Assembly: GCA_018823835.1 (NCBI GenBank) | Contig: JAHJHT010000002.1 | Span: forward strand, 1,674,001 to 1,738,000 | Direction: 5' to 3' | Source of the DNA: Alphaproteobacteria bacterium | GTDB lineage: Bacteria > Pseudomonadota > Alphaproteobacteria > Rhizobiales > Rhizobiaceae | Length of the DNA stretch: 64,000 bases | Part shown: one piece after another, positions 51,915 to 61,281 of the stretch | How the letters are laid out: every line of letters begins with the position of its first letter | Position numbering within the stretch: the first letter of the stretch is position 1 | Position numbers and translations under genes: made by a program | The notes under the pieces: generated by a model | Database searches by the model: none | Told to the model about the DNA's origin: nothing | The model's input: the letters and a program-made list of their open reading frames with translations, nothing else

Positions 51915-52082
51915 TCAGCGCCAGACGACGTCTTGCGACGTCATCGCCGTCCGGTAAGCCTGATCCGGCGCTGCCGGCCGGTGCTTGAGCGCAACGGCGG
52001 CGACTGCGCCCATGGCCAGGAGGCACTGCAGGCAAAGCAGGGCCGACATGATGCCTGAGGCAAGTTTTCGGTTCGGGTTCAT
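51915..52082 (-). CDS. Possible small membrane or secreted protein
   Basis: A 55-residue reading frame: MNPNRKLASGIMSALLCLQC, then LLAMGAVAAVALKHRPAAPD and a polar tail. It shows one hydrophobic segment with a basic N-terminus and a GAAGG ribosome site nine bases upstream. It is not a recognised family. Placement in a gap between two opposite genes and good codon use favour a real gene, but it could be chance. Confidence 0.4.
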   Translation of the reverse strand: MNPNRKLASGIMSALLCLQCLLAMGAVAAVALKHRPAAPDQAYRTAMTSQDVVWR

Positions 52083-52342
52083 AGCGGATCGCCTTCACAG
52101 AGGAACGGCAGTCATGCGTCCCAACCGGGGAACGGACCGCATCGCTCAAGGAAATATTGCCTGACGCCTGTTTCGGCCCGATGCCGTCTATTGCCGGTGT
52201 TGTTTCCGGATGGATTCCGATTTGCCTTGCGCCGAAGCCCCTGCATCCGGGATCGGCCCGGTGCGATTTCCGGCAGGCCGGATTCTTCCCTTGCCTCCAA
52301 TCGCGGTCCACGCGACTGTGGCCGCCGCATCGAGGGGAATGA

Positions 52343-54568
52343 ATGCGGGCTCTCCTGACCACACTGTTCTATTTTTCCCGGCGCCGCCGGCATGTGGCAA
52401 TCTGGTTGGCCGGCATGCTGGCCGCGCTGATCGTGATCGCTGCCGCCGTATCGCCTTCGAGCCCGCTGGAGAAACTCAACTTCCTTGTCTTCGACAGCTA
52501 CCAGACACTGAGTCCCCGCGCGGCTGCCGAGAGTGCGGTCCTGGTGGTCGACATCGACGACGAGAGTATCCGCCAGCTCGGACAGTGGCCCTGGTCGCGC
52601 ACGATGCTTGCCAGAATGATCGACCGGCTGACCGAACAGGGAGCAGCCACCATCGGGCTCGACATGATCCTGTCCGAGCCCGACCGCACCTCGCCTTCGC
52701 TCGCCGTCGCGCAACTCGAGAGCCAGGGGTTCCAGGTCACCTATCCGGGCGACGGCGCCGAGCTTGACCATGACCGCATTCTTGCCGCCAGCTTCGCACG
52801 GTCGCCCGTGGTCGCGGGCCTGGTTCTCGCCGAGTCCGTCACGACGCCACCGCCGCAGCCGAAGGCGGGCTTCGCCTTCGCCGGCGACAACCCCTCGCTT
52901 TACCTGCCCTATTATGCCGGCAGCGTTCCCAACCTCGCCGTGCTGGACGAAGCGGCGCCCGGCATCGGCGTCTTCAGCTTTCCGCCGGCCTTCGACGGCG
53001 TGGTGCGCCGCGTGCCGATGCTCTCGCGCTACAGCAACACGCTTTACCCCGCCCTCTCGGTCGAGGCGCTGCGCGTCGCGCAGGGGGCCTCGAGTTTCAT
53101 CGTCAAGAGCACCGGCGCCAGCGGCGAGCTGGCCACCGGGCAACCCGGCATGACGGCGCTGAAGGTCGGCGCGCTCGAAGTGCCGACAGCCGCCGACAGC
53201 AGCATCTGGGTCTACTATTCGCAAAAGCCTGCCGCAGGCGTGCTTTCCGCGCACAAGCTCCTGGCGGCAAACCCCGATCCCGCGCTGCTTGGCCAGATCG
53301 AAGGCCGCATCGTGCTGATCGGGACCTCGGCCATCGGCCTGCGCGACCTGGTGGCCACGCCGCTGGCGGCGGGACTGCCCGGCGTCTTCGTTCATGCGGA
53401 GATCATCGACCAGATACTCAGCGGCACGTACATCACCCGGCCGGACTGGGCCGCGGGTTTCGAAATCGTGCTGGCTGTGGTGGTCGCCGTCGGGGTTCTG
53501 GCGTTCCTGCCTTGGCTCTCGACGCTTGCCAATGCGCTGGTCGCAACACTGGCGCTCGGCCTGTGCATTGCAATCGGCTGGCTGGCCTTTGCCGATCATG
53601 CGCTGCTGCTGTCGCCGATCCTGCCGGCGCTGGCAGCCCTCCTGGCCTACGGCGTGGCCTCGGGCGTGCGGCTGCTGCTCAGCGAGAGCGAAAGCCGCTA
53701 CATCAGGAGCGCCTTCAGCCACTATCTGTCTCCCGCCATGGTGCAGCGGCTGGTCGAGAACCCGCAGAGCCTCGTGCTGGGCGGCGAGGACAGGGAACTG
53801 ACCATCCTGTTCTGCGACATCCGTTCGTTCACCAGCATCTCGGAGAGCATGGAGGCGACCCAGCTGACGGTCTTCCTGAACAACTTCCTGACGCCGATGA
53901 CCGACGTGCTCATGCAGAACGGCGCGACAATCGACAAGTACATGGGCGATGCCATCATGGCGTTCTGGAATGCGCCGATCGACATACCCGACCACCGGCG
54001 GCGCGCCTGCGAGAGCGTATTGGCCATGCAGGAGGCGCTGGACCGGCTCAACGAAGGGCTGGAGCGGCCGGTGCGCATCGGCATCGGCCTGAACACCGGC
54101 ATCTGCTGCGTCGGCAACCTGGGTTCGCGCCAGCGCTTCGACTATTCGGCGATCGGCGACAGCGTCAATGTCGGATCCCGGATCGAGGGACTGACCAAGT
54201 TCTACGGGCTGAGCAACCTGATTGCAGACAGCACGGCGCGCGAGGTCGAGGGCATGGCGATGCTCGAGATCGACAGGGTGATGGTGGTCGGGCGCGACGA
54301 AGCGACGGCGATACACACGATCCTGGGCGGAAAGGAAATCGCCGCAAGCGAGGCGTTCCAATCCCTGCGCGCATTGCATGGCGCGTTTCTGGCGCATTAC
54401 CGTGCCATGCGCTTCGAGGAGGCCGCGGCCGGTCTCTCCCAGCTGCAGGAGAGCGCGCCGGCGCAGTTGCAGAAGGCCTATTCCGAGTACCGGACAAGGC
54501 TCGAGGCCTACCGGCTTTCGCCCCCGCCGCCCGGCTGGGACGGTTCCTACCGTGCCGAGCACAAGTAG
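52343..54568 (+). CDS. CHASE2-domain adenylate/guanylate cyclase (class III)
   Basis: A 741-residue membrane cyclase. One N-terminal helix, then a large periplasmic CHASE2 domain (about 50-350; DIDDESIRQLGQWPWSRTML), three membrane helices (about 370-440), and a class III catalytic domain (about 470-650). The metal-binding aspartates are in ILFCDIRSFTSISESM and IDKYMGDAIMAFWNAP. It would make cAMP, or cGMP, in response to an outside signal. The ATG at 52343 follows GAGGGGAA. It is a single gene, common in multiple copies in rhizobia. Confidence 0.93.
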   Translation: MRALLTTLFYFSRRRRHVAIWLAGMLAALIVIAAAVSPSSPLEKLNFLVFDSYQTLSPRAAAESAVLVVDIDDESIRQLGQWPWSRTMLARMIDRLTEQGAATIGLDMILSEPDRTSPSLAVAQLESQGFQVTYPGDGAELDHDRILAASFARSPVVAGLVLAESVTTPPPQPKAGFAFAGDNPSLYLPYYAGSVPNLAVLDEAAPGIGVFSFPPAFDGVVRRVPMLSRYSNTLYPALSVEALRVAQGASSFIVKSTGASGELATGQPGMTALKVGALEVPTAADSSIWVYYSQKPAAGVLSAHKLLAANPDPALLGQIEGRIVLIGTSAIGLRDLVATPLAAGLPGVFVHAEIIDQILSGTYITRPDWAAGFEIVLAVVVAVGVLAFLPWLSTLANALVATLALGLCIAIGWLAFADHALLLSPILPALAALLAYGVASGVRLLLSESESRYIRSAFSHYLSPAMVQRLVENPQSLVLGGEDRELTILFCDIRSFTSISESMEATQLTVFLNNFLTPMTDVLMQNGATIDKYMGDAIMAFWNAPIDIPDHRRRACESVLAMQEALDRLNEGLERPVRIGIGLNTGICCVGNLGSRQRFDYSAIGDSVNVGSRIEGLTKFYGLSNLIADSTAREVEGMAMLEIDRVMVVGRDEATAIHTILGGKEIAASEAFQSLRALHGAFLAHYRAMRFEEAAAGLSQLQESAPAQLQKAYSEYRTRLEAYRLSPPPPGWDGSYRAEHK

Positions 54569-54694
54569 CGGGTGCAGGCCTTGGCTGGCAGCGTTGGGCC
54601 GGCTCCGGTATAAGGTCCGCAGGGCATCTTCAGGGAGGGCGGATCGGTTGCAGGACTGGATTGAGCGGCCGGGCGGCCCGGCGAGCGGAACGGC

Positions 54695-55723
54695 ATGAGG
54701 CCGCGCACGCGCCGCGGGGGCGGGCGGCCCACCATCTCGGATGTCGCGCGCCTTGCGGGCGTCGGCGCGATCACGGTCTCGCGGGCGCTGCGCGAGCCGG
54801 AACGCGTTTCGGAAAGCCTGCGCGGCCAGATCGAGCGGGCGGTCACCGAGCTCGGCTACGTCCCCGACCCGAATGCGCGGGCGCTGGCCTCGGCGCGGGC
54901 GGAGGTGTTCGGTGTGCTGGTGCCGTCGCTGACCAACAGCGTCTTCGCGGAAGTGGTTCGCGGCATCTATGACAGCCTGTCCGACGGCCCGTTCCGGGTG
55001 CAGCTCGGCAACACGCACTATTCCGGGCTGGAGGAGGAGCGCCTGCTGCAGGTGTTTCTAAGCCAGCGTCCGGCGGCGCTGATCGTCTCCGGCATCGACC
55101 AGACCAAGACCGCGCGCAGCCTGCTCGAGAAGGCCGACTGCCCGGTCGTGCAGATCATGGAGACGGGTCCCGATCCGATCGACATGATGGTCGGCTTCTC
55201 GCATTTCGACGGCGGGCGGGAGGCGACCGCCAACATGATCACGGCCGGCTACCGCCGCATCGGGTTCCTGGGCGCGCGGATGGACCCCCGCTCGCAGCGG
55301 CGGCTCGCCGGCTACCGTGCCGCCATGGAGGCCGCGGGCCTCTACGATCCGCGGCTGGTCAACACGACGCCGGTGCCGTCATCCGTCTCGCTGGGGCGGG
55401 ACCTGTTCCGCGACGCGCTGGCAAAGGTGCCGACGCTCGACGCCGTCTTCTGCAACAATGACGATCTTGCGCTTGGCGTGCTGTTCGAATGCCACCGGGC
55501 CTCCATCGAGGTGCCGCAGCAGATCGGCATCACCGGCTTCAACGACCTCGACATGATGCAGGTGGCCTTCCCTTCGGTGACCAGCGTGACGACGCACCGC
55601 TACGAGATCGGCTGCCAGGCCGTCGCCATGGCCTGCGCGGCGATTGCCGGGGAAAGGCCCGAACAGCGCGTCGTCGATCTCGGCTTCGACCTCAAGCTGC
55701 GCGAGAGCACCGCCCGCCGCTAG
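54695..55723 (+). CDS. LacI family regulator (gluconate-type GntR)
   Basis: A 342-residue repressor. The helix-turn-helix PTISDVARLAGVGAITVSRA is followed by the hinge VPDPNARALASARA and a periplasmic-binding-protein-like effector domain (VFGVLVPSLTNSVFAEVVRG, PTLDAVFCNNDDLALGVLFE, GITGFNDLDMMQVAFPSVTS). It resembles GntR of the gluconate regulon. It precedes a CUT2 sugar transporter, gluconokinase and lactonase; a perfect 14-bp palindrome over the next promoter is the likely operator. The ATG at 54695 is the natural start of the family. Confidence 0.9.
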   Translation: MRPRTRRGGGRPTISDVARLAGVGAITVSRALREPERVSESLRGQIERAVTELGYVPDPNARALASARAEVFGVLVPSLTNSVFAEVVRGIYDSLSDGPFRVQLGNTHYSGLEEERLLQVFLSQRPAALIVSGIDQTKTARSLLEKADCPVVQIMETGPDPIDMMVGFSHFDGGREATANMITAGYRRIGFLGARMDPRSQRRLAGYRAAMEAAGLYDPRLVNTTPVPSSVSLGRDLFRDALAKVPTLDAVFCNNDDLALGVLFECHRASIEVPQQIGITGFNDLDMMQVAFPSVTSVTTHRYEIGCQAVAMACAAIAGERPEQRVVDLGFDLKLRESTARR

Positions 55724-55750
55724 CGGCGATCTTCCCCTACGGAATCTCGC

Positions 55751-55779
55751 TTTACAGCCCGACTTGGTAGCGCTACCAT
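55751..55779 (+). promoter_or_regulatory. Sigma70-like promoter of the CUT2 sugar operon
   Basis: TTTACA (55751-55756), a 17-bp spacer, then TACCAT (55774-55779). The LacI-type operator covers the -10 box, a textbook repression layout. About 175 bp of leader follow before the binding-protein gene. Confidence 0.55.
55765..55778. promoter_or_regulatory. LacI-family operator, perfect palindrome TGGTAGCGCTACCA
   Basis: A 14-bp perfect inverted repeat with the central CG typical of LacI/GalR-family sites. It lies 42 bp after the regulator's stop codon and overlaps the predicted -10 box of the operon. Confidence 0.75.
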
Positions 55780-55960
55780 ACCTGCGCATGACCGATTGCG
55801 CGGCGCTTCAGCCGGGCCGTCCGGTCAAGTCTTGGAGGAGACTGCGCACCGAACGGTCGCCGCGCCGCGGCGACGCTTCGGATGCAGGGGTGGAGGCATC
55901 TTCTGCGTGGCAACATGCCGTCGATGCTCAAACCGAAACGCAACTGGGAGGAACAACAAC

Positions 55961-57085
55961 ATGATGAAATCATTGCTCGGCGGCATCGTCGCCGCATCCG
56001 CACTGGCCATGCTGACGTCGTCAGCGCTGGCCGAACCAGAAATCGTCAGCGGCCCGGCTGCCGAGGCCGAATGCTTTGCGCCATGGGCGGGCGATACCAA
56101 GTTCTTCAAATATCCCAAGAAGGAAGGCCCCTACCGGGTGGCTCTTGCCAACGGCTATATCGCCAACACCTGGCGCATCCAGATGATCCAGACGGCGAAG
56201 GCCTATGCGGCACAGCCGGAAATCGCTGCCAAGCTCAAGGAATTCAAGGTCGTGTCGACCGGCGAGGACGTGCCGGCGCAGATCTCGGCGATCAACAACT
56301 TCATCGATTCGGGCTACGACGCGATCGTCGTCAACGCCCAGAACCCGACGGCCTTCGCGCCGGTCATCAAGCGCGCCAAGCAGGCAGGCGTTATCCTGGT
56401 CGCCTTCGACAACACGCTGGACACCGAGGACGCCATCAACGTCAACGTCGACCAGAAGGGGCTCGGCGTGCTGTGGGCGGACTGGCTGATCAAGCATGTG
56501 CCCGACGGCGGCAAGGTCCTCGAAGTGCGCGGCGTTGCCGGCACGTCGGTCGACACCGACCGCCACAACGGCATCCACGAGACGCTCGATGCTTCCGGCA
56601 AGAACTGGGAAGTCACCGAGGTCGTCGGCAAGTGGGATGACGGCGTGGCGCAGAAGGCCACGGCCGACGCCATTGCCACCAATGGACCGTTCGCCGGCAT
56701 CACCGCGCAGGGCGGCGACACCGGTGTCGTGCAGGCGATGATCGACGCCAAGCATCCCTTCGTGCCGTTCGGCGGCGAGACCGAGAACGGCTTTCGTAAG
56801 TTCTGCGCCAAGTTCGCTTCCGAGGGCCTGAAGTGCTCGTCGGCCGGAACGGGCCCGGCACAGGTCGCCGTCGCCATCAAGACGGCGATCGCGGCGCTCG
56901 AGGGCGAGGTGGTGCCGCAGTCGGTGAAGCTTCCGCTGGCGATCGTCGAGGATCCGAACTTCAAGGAAGGCGAGGATTACTTCCCCGACCAGTCCGACAA
57001 CTTCTTCGTCGGCAACTCCTTCCCGACCTGCGGCATCAATTTCACCGCCCAGGAAATCATGGGACAGAGCAAGGAAAACCAGTAG
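55961..57085 (+). CDS. Sugar ABC transporter substrate-binding protein (CUT2)
   Basis: A 374-residue periplasmic binding protein of the ribose/xylose class with a signal peptide ending near SSALA. The fold shows NGYIANTWRIQMIQTAKAYA, NFIDSGYDAIVVNAQNP, VILVAFDNTLD, GKVLEVRGVAGTSVDTDRHN and a rather long C-terminal lobe. The ligand could be gluconate, a lactone or another aldose-derived sugar; context points to the gluconate side. GGGAGGAA precedes the ATG. It is the first gene of an operon with ATPase, two permeases, kinase and lactonase. Confidence 0.9.
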   Translation: MMKSLLGGIVAASALAMLTSSALAEPEIVSGPAAEAECFAPWAGDTKFFKYPKKEGPYRVALANGYIANTWRIQMIQTAKAYAAQPEIAAKLKEFKVVSTGEDVPAQISAINNFIDSGYDAIVVNAQNPTAFAPVIKRAKQAGVILVAFDNTLDTEDAINVNVDQKGLGVLWADWLIKHVPDGGKVLEVRGVAGTSVDTDRHNGIHETLDASGKNWEVTEVVGKWDDGVAQKATADAIATNGPFAGITAQGGDTGVVQAMIDAKHPFVPFGGETENGFRKFCAKFASEGLKCSSAGTGPAQVAVAIKTAIAALEGEVVPQSVKLPLAIVEDPNFKEGEDYFPDQSDNFFVGNSFPTCGINFTAQEIMGQSKENQ

Positions 57086-57154
57086 GATTTGCCCCGGCGC
57101 CGCAGCCTGGCTGCGGCGCCTCTTTCTGGTCTGGCGTCGTCCCCGGAGGAACCA

Positions 57155-58702
57155 ATGAACGAAGCGGCTCCGCTTCTTCGCATGGAAGGCATTTCCAAGC
57201 GCTATGGCGGCGTGCGCGCACTCGAGCGCGCCGACCTTGCCGTCGCGCCGGGACGCATTCATGCCATCCTCGGCGAGAACGGCGCCGGCAAGTCGACGCT
57301 GATCAAGGTCATGGCGGGCGTCGTGGCGCCCGACGAAGGCCGCATGACGCTGGACGGCAAGGAAGTCAGCTTCGCGTCTCCGGCGGCGGCAAACGAGGCC
57401 GGGATCGTCTGTGTCTTCCAGGAGCTGTCGCTGATCCCGGACCTCAGCGTGGCCGACAACATCGTCATTTCCGATCCGCCGAAACGCTTCGGCATGATCG
57501 ACCGTACGGCGCAGCGCAGGATTGCCATGGAGGCGCTTGCCCGCGCCGGCGCCGCCGACATCCACCCCCAGGCACTGGTCAAGGACCTGCCGCTGTCGCG
57601 CATGCAGATGGTGGAGATCGCCAAGGCACTGGCGCGCAAGCCGCGCATCCTCATTCTAGACGAGGCAACCTCGGCGCTGACGGCAGCCGACGTGTCGAAG
57701 ATCTTCGCGGTGCTGAAACGGCTGCGCTCGGAGGGCATGGCGCTGCTCTACATCTCGCACCGCATGAACGAGATCGAGGAACTGGCCGACGAGTGCACCG
57801 TGTTTCGCAACGGCAGCAACGTCGCTACCTATGCTGCCGGCAGCAAGTCCGACAGCGAGGTTGTCGAGATGATGATCGGACGCGAATACAGCCACGCCTT
57901 CCCGGCCAAGCCGGATCGCAAGACGTCGGACGAGACGCCCGTGCTGGAGGGCCGCAACCTGTCATGGACCAACAGGCTCGATGACATCTCGCTCAGCGTC
58001 CGCGCCGGCGAGGTCGTCGGTCTCGGCGGCCTGGACGGGCAGGGGCAGCGCGAGCTGCTGCTCGCCTTCTTCGGCGTCCTGCGCGGGCTGACCGGCGAGG
58101 TCCTCGTCAATGGAAAACCGGTTTCGATCGCCAGCCCGGCTGCCGCAAGGCAGGACGAGATCGGAATGGCGCTGATCCCGGAGGACCGCAAGACCGAGGG
58201 CCTGATGCTGCCGATGACGGTGCGCGAAAATCTCTCCTTCGCCGCGCTCGACAGGCTGTCGAAAGGCGGCGTCATCGACCGCGCGACAGAACAGAGCCTG
58301 ATTGACGACATGGTGAAGCTGCTTGCCATCAAGACCGCGGGGCTGGACATTCCCGTCGGCGCGCTGTCGGGCGGCAACCAGCAGAAGGTGGTGATCGCCA
58401 AGTGGCTGATGCGCCAGCCCCGCATCATCCTGCTCAACGACCCGACGCGCGGCATCGACGTCGGAACCAAGCAGGAGATGTACCAGCTGCTGCGCAAGCT
58501 TGCCGACGCGGGGGCCGCCATCCTGTTCTATTCGACCGACTACGACGAGCTGATCGGCTGCTGCGACCGGGTGCTGGTCCTTTATGACGGCACCATCAAG
58601 CGCGAACTGGTCGGCGCCGAAATCACCGAACGCGCGCTGATCGCCAGCGCGCTGAACATCCAGGGGGAAGAAGCAGCCATGGCCGAAGGAGCCAGCGCAT
58701 GA
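57155..58702 (+). CDS. Sugar ABC transporter ATP-binding protein (CUT2, tandem ATPase)
   Basis: A 515-residue protein with two fused ABC modules, as in RbsA/XylG. Module 1 has Walker A GENGAGKST and Walker B LILDEATSAL. Module 2 has a degenerate Walker A (GLDGQGQREL), signature LSGGNQQKV and Walker B IILLNDPTRGIDVG. The signature of module 1 is changed (DLPLSRMQMVEIA), which is usual. GGAGGAACCA precedes the ATG. It overlaps the next permease start by ATGA. Confidence 0.93.
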   Translation: MNEAAPLLRMEGISKRYGGVRALERADLAVAPGRIHAILGENGAGKSTLIKVMAGVVAPDEGRMTLDGKEVSFASPAAANEAGIVCVFQELSLIPDLSVADNIVISDPPKRFGMIDRTAQRRIAMEALARAGAADIHPQALVKDLPLSRMQMVEIAKALARKPRILILDEATSALTAADVSKIFAVLKRLRSEGMALLYISHRMNEIEELADECTVFRNGSNVATYAAGSKSDSEVVEMMIGREYSHAFPAKPDRKTSDETPVLEGRNLSWTNRLDDISLSVRAGEVVGLGGLDGQGQRELLLAFFGVLRGLTGEVLVNGKPVSIASPAAARQDEIGMALIPEDRKTEGLMLPMTVRENLSFAALDRLSKGGVIDRATEQSLIDDMVKLLAIKTAGLDIPVGALSGGNQQKVVIAKWLMRQPRIILLNDPTRGIDVGTKQEMYQLLRKLADAGAAILFYSTDYDELIGCCDRVLVLYDGTIKRELVGAEITERALIASALNIQGEEAAMAEGASA

Positions 58703-59679
58703 AGGAATGGCGCTTCTGGGTTGCCGAACAGCGCGGAACGCTGCTGGCGCTCGGCATCTTCATCGTGATGTTCATCATCTACACCTCGAACCATCCGGCC
58801 GGCCTGACCGCCAATGTCGTCCAGACGGCGTCGAACAAGGGCGTGCTGCTGGCCTTCGTGGCAATGGCGCAGACGCTGGTGGTGCTGACCGCCGGTATCG
58901 ACCTGTCTGTCGGCATGATCTTCATCCTGACCAACTGCCTGGCGTCATGGCTGGTGGTCGGCACCGGCATCGAGACGGCCCTCGGCGTCACGGCAGTGCT
59001 GGCGAGCGGGGCGCTCTGCGGCGCCATCAACGGAGCCATCGTGATCTTCGGCAGGCTGCAGCCGATCGTCACGACGATCGCGACGGGCGCGGTGTATTTC
59101 GGCGTTGCGCTGCTCCTGCGGCCGTTTCCCGGCGGCTCAGTCAACGAGGACCTTGCGGATGCGCTGACCGGTCGACTGTTCGGTGTGGTTCCAGCCAGCC
59201 TGGTGACGCTGCTGGCCGTCGTGCTGATCGTGTGGGTGCCGTTCAGCCGGTCCGTGCTCGGACGTGCAGCCTATGCCTCTGGCTCCTCGGAAGTCGCCGC
59301 CTACATGTCCGGCATGCCCATCCGGCGCGCGAAATTCGCGGCCTACACGCTGGCCGGGACGCTGGCGGCGATCGGCGGGCTGTTCCTCACCTTCTTCACC
59401 TATACGGGCGAGGCGGCCTATGCGAGCGGCAACGCCTATACGCTGTTCTCCATTGCCGCCGTCGTTCTCGGTGGCGTGTCGCTCTACGGGGGAAGGGGCA
59501 GCGCGATCGGCGCCATCTTCGGGGCGCTTGCCTTCCGCACCATTGGCGACCTGCTCTTCGTCTTCGATTTCGACCCGCTTTGGCAGCCGCTCTTCCAGGG
59601 CGTGGTGCTGCTGTTTGCGGTCAGTCTCGGCGCCTTCGGGCTCTTCAGGGTGCGCAACAAGCTGGAATGGTTCCAATGA
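58699..59679 (+). CDS. Sugar ABC transporter permease 1 (CUT2)
   Basis: A 326-residue permease of the RbsC type with eight or more helices. TLVVLTAGIDLSVGMIFILT is the family's conserved second-third helix motif, and FSIAAVVLGGVSLYGGRGSA with IGAIFGALAFRTIGDLLF forms the C-terminal part. It pairs with the next permease. Both ends overlap neighbours by ATGA, so the operon is translationally coupled. Confidence 0.92.
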   Translation: MKEWRFWVAEQRGTLLALGIFIVMFIIYTSNHPAGLTANVVQTASNKGVLLAFVAMAQTLVVLTAGIDLSVGMIFILTNCLASWLVVGTGIETALGVTAVLASGALCGAINGAIVIFGRLQPIVTTIATGAVYFGVALLLRPFPGGSVNEDLADALTGRLFGVVPASLVTLLAVVLIVWVPFSRSVLGRAAYASGSSEVAAYMSGMPIRRAKFAAYTLAGTLAAIGGLFLTFFTYTGEAAYASGNAYTLFSIAAVVLGGVSLYGGRGSAIGAIFGALAFRTIGDLLFVFDFDPLWQPLFQGVVLLFAVSLGAFGLFRVRNKLEWFQ

Positions 59680-60662
59680 GCGACACGGCGATGGAGTGCC
59701 TGACAAGCAGGATGCCAAAGTTCCTGAAACGTGCGGATCCGGCCGTGGTGACGGCGTTTGCGTGCATCCTTATCCTCCTGTTTCTCGGCAGCCTCTATTC
59801 GTCGAGCTTCCTGTCTCCCGCCTACCTGCTGCAGCAGTTGAAGGTTGCATCGTTTCTCGGCGTCATCGCGACCGGCATGATGCTGGTCATCCTGCTCGGC
59901 CACATCGACCTGTCGGTGCCCTGGGCGGTAGCAATGGGAGCGATGATGGCCTGCGCGGCGGCCGCTTACGGCCCGGTCGGCGTCGCGCTGGCGGTACCCT
60001 TCGGCGTGTTGTGCGGCATGGCGATCGGCCTCGTCAACGGCATTGGAGTGGCCTATCTGCGCATCCCGGCGATGATCGTCACGCTGGCCACGAACGCAGT
60101 CGCGCAGGGGCTCATGGTGGTCTACACGGGAGGCTATTCCCCGCAGGACTCGGCACCCGACGCGATGCGCTACCTGGCAACAGGGTTCACAATTCCGGGA
60201 GTTCCGAACGCAGTTGTCATCTGGGCACTGATCGGCGCCGCAACCGTGTTCGTGCTGACCCGAACGAGCTTCGGACGCGCCGTCTACGGCATCGGCAACC
60301 GGGAGAGGGCCGCCTATCTGTCCGGCATCGACACGCGGCGGGTGGTGATGATCGCCTTTGCCATTGCAGGTGGCCTGTCGGCCTTTGGCGGGGTGCTCCT
60401 GGCCGGCTATGCGTCCAAGGCGTCACAGTCCATGGGCGACGAGTACCTGCTGCCGGCAATTGCCGCCGTCGTGCTCGGCGGCACCTCGATTCTCGGCGGA
60501 CGCGGCTCCTATCTCGGCACGGTCGCCGGCGTCATCCTCATAACGCTGCTGCAGTCAATCCTGTCGGTGATGCAGATGCCGGAGGCCGGCCGGCAGATCA
60601 TCTATGGCGTCGTGATCGTCGTCATGCTCCTGCTCTACGGCCGAACGCCGGCAAACCGATAG
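59676..60662 (+). CDS. Sugar ABC transporter permease 2 (CUT2)
   Basis: A 328-residue RbsC-type permease. ATGMMLVILLGHIDLSVPWA is the conserved membrane motif (with His before Ile-Asp), and LLPAIAAVVLGGTSILGGRG the C-terminal signature. Two different permeases imply a heterodimeric channel, while the ribose system uses a homodimer. The ATG at 59676 overlaps the stop of permease 1. The kinase gene follows eight bases later. Confidence 0.92.
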   Translation: MSDTAMECLTSRMPKFLKRADPAVVTAFACILILLFLGSLYSSSFLSPAYLLQQLKVASFLGVIATGMMLVILLGHIDLSVPWAVAMGAMMACAAAAYGPVGVALAVPFGVLCGMAIGLVNGIGVAYLRIPAMIVTLATNAVAQGLMVVYTGGYSPQDSAPDAMRYLATGFTIPGVPNAVVIWALIGAATVFVLTRTSFGRAVYGIGNRERAAYLSGIDTRRVVMIAFAIAGGLSAFGGVLLAGYASKASQSMGDEYLLPAIAAVVLGGTSILGGRGSYLGTVAGVILITLLQSILSVMQMPEAGRQIIYGVVIVVMLLLYGRTPANR

Positions 60663-60670
60663 CAGAGCCC

Positions 60671-61216
60671 ATGGACAGTGCATCGACAACCAGGCGACCA
60701 TCGATCGTCGTCGTGATGGGCGTCAGCGGCTGCGGCAAGTCGCTGGTCGGCGCGGCCCTGGCCCAGGCGATGGGCGCCGCTTTCGCGGAGGGCGACAGCT
60801 ACCATCCCGCGGCGAACATCGCGCGCATGTCCAGCGGCCTGGCGCTGCGCGACGAGGACCGCTGGGGCTGGCTCGACGCCATCGCGGACGAAATCGCCGA
60901 AGCCGACCGCAACGGCCGTGCGCTCGTCGTCACGTGCTCGGCACTCAAGCGCTCCTACCGCGACCGGCTAAGGCTGGCGAGCCCGCACATGCGGTTCGTC
61001 TATCTCGATGTCGGGCGTGATGTCGCGGCGTCGCGGGTGGCCGGCCGCAAGGGCCACTTCATGCCGGCCAGCCTGATCGACAGCCAGTTCGCTGCGCTTG
61101 AGCCGCCGGATGCCGACGAGAAGGCGAATGCGCTCGATGCGACGCGCGATCCGGACGAACTGGTGGCCGAGGTGATCTGCGCGCTTGCCGGCGAGCTGCC
61201 GGCATCGCAAACTTGA
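60671..61216 (+). CDS. gntK: Gluconokinase (GntK type)
   Basis: A 181-residue kinase of the GntK/shikimate-kinase-like fold. P-loop VVMGVSGCGKSLVG (about 14-27), FAEGDSYHPAANIARMSSGL, DDEDRWGWLDAI-like ALRDEDRWGWLDAI and VTCSALKRSYRDRLR are all family hallmarks. It phosphorylates D-gluconate at C6 with ATP, giving 6-phosphogluconate for the Entner-Doudoroff or pentose phosphate routes. It directly follows the transporter, so gluconate or a precursor is the likely cargo. Confidence 0.93.
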   Translation: MDSASTTRRPSIVVVMGVSGCGKSLVGAALAQAMGAAFAEGDSYHPAANIARMSSGLALRDEDRWGWLDAIADEIAEADRNGRALVVTCSALKRSYRDRLRLASPHMRFVYLDVGRDVAASRVAGRKGHFMPASLIDSQFAALEPPDADEKANALDATRDPDELVAEVICALAGELPASQT

Positions 61217-61281
61217 CCCGAACGGTCCGCGCGCGATGTGCGGCGCCGACAGAAGACAGTTGATCTGCCAGGGAGGAATGA

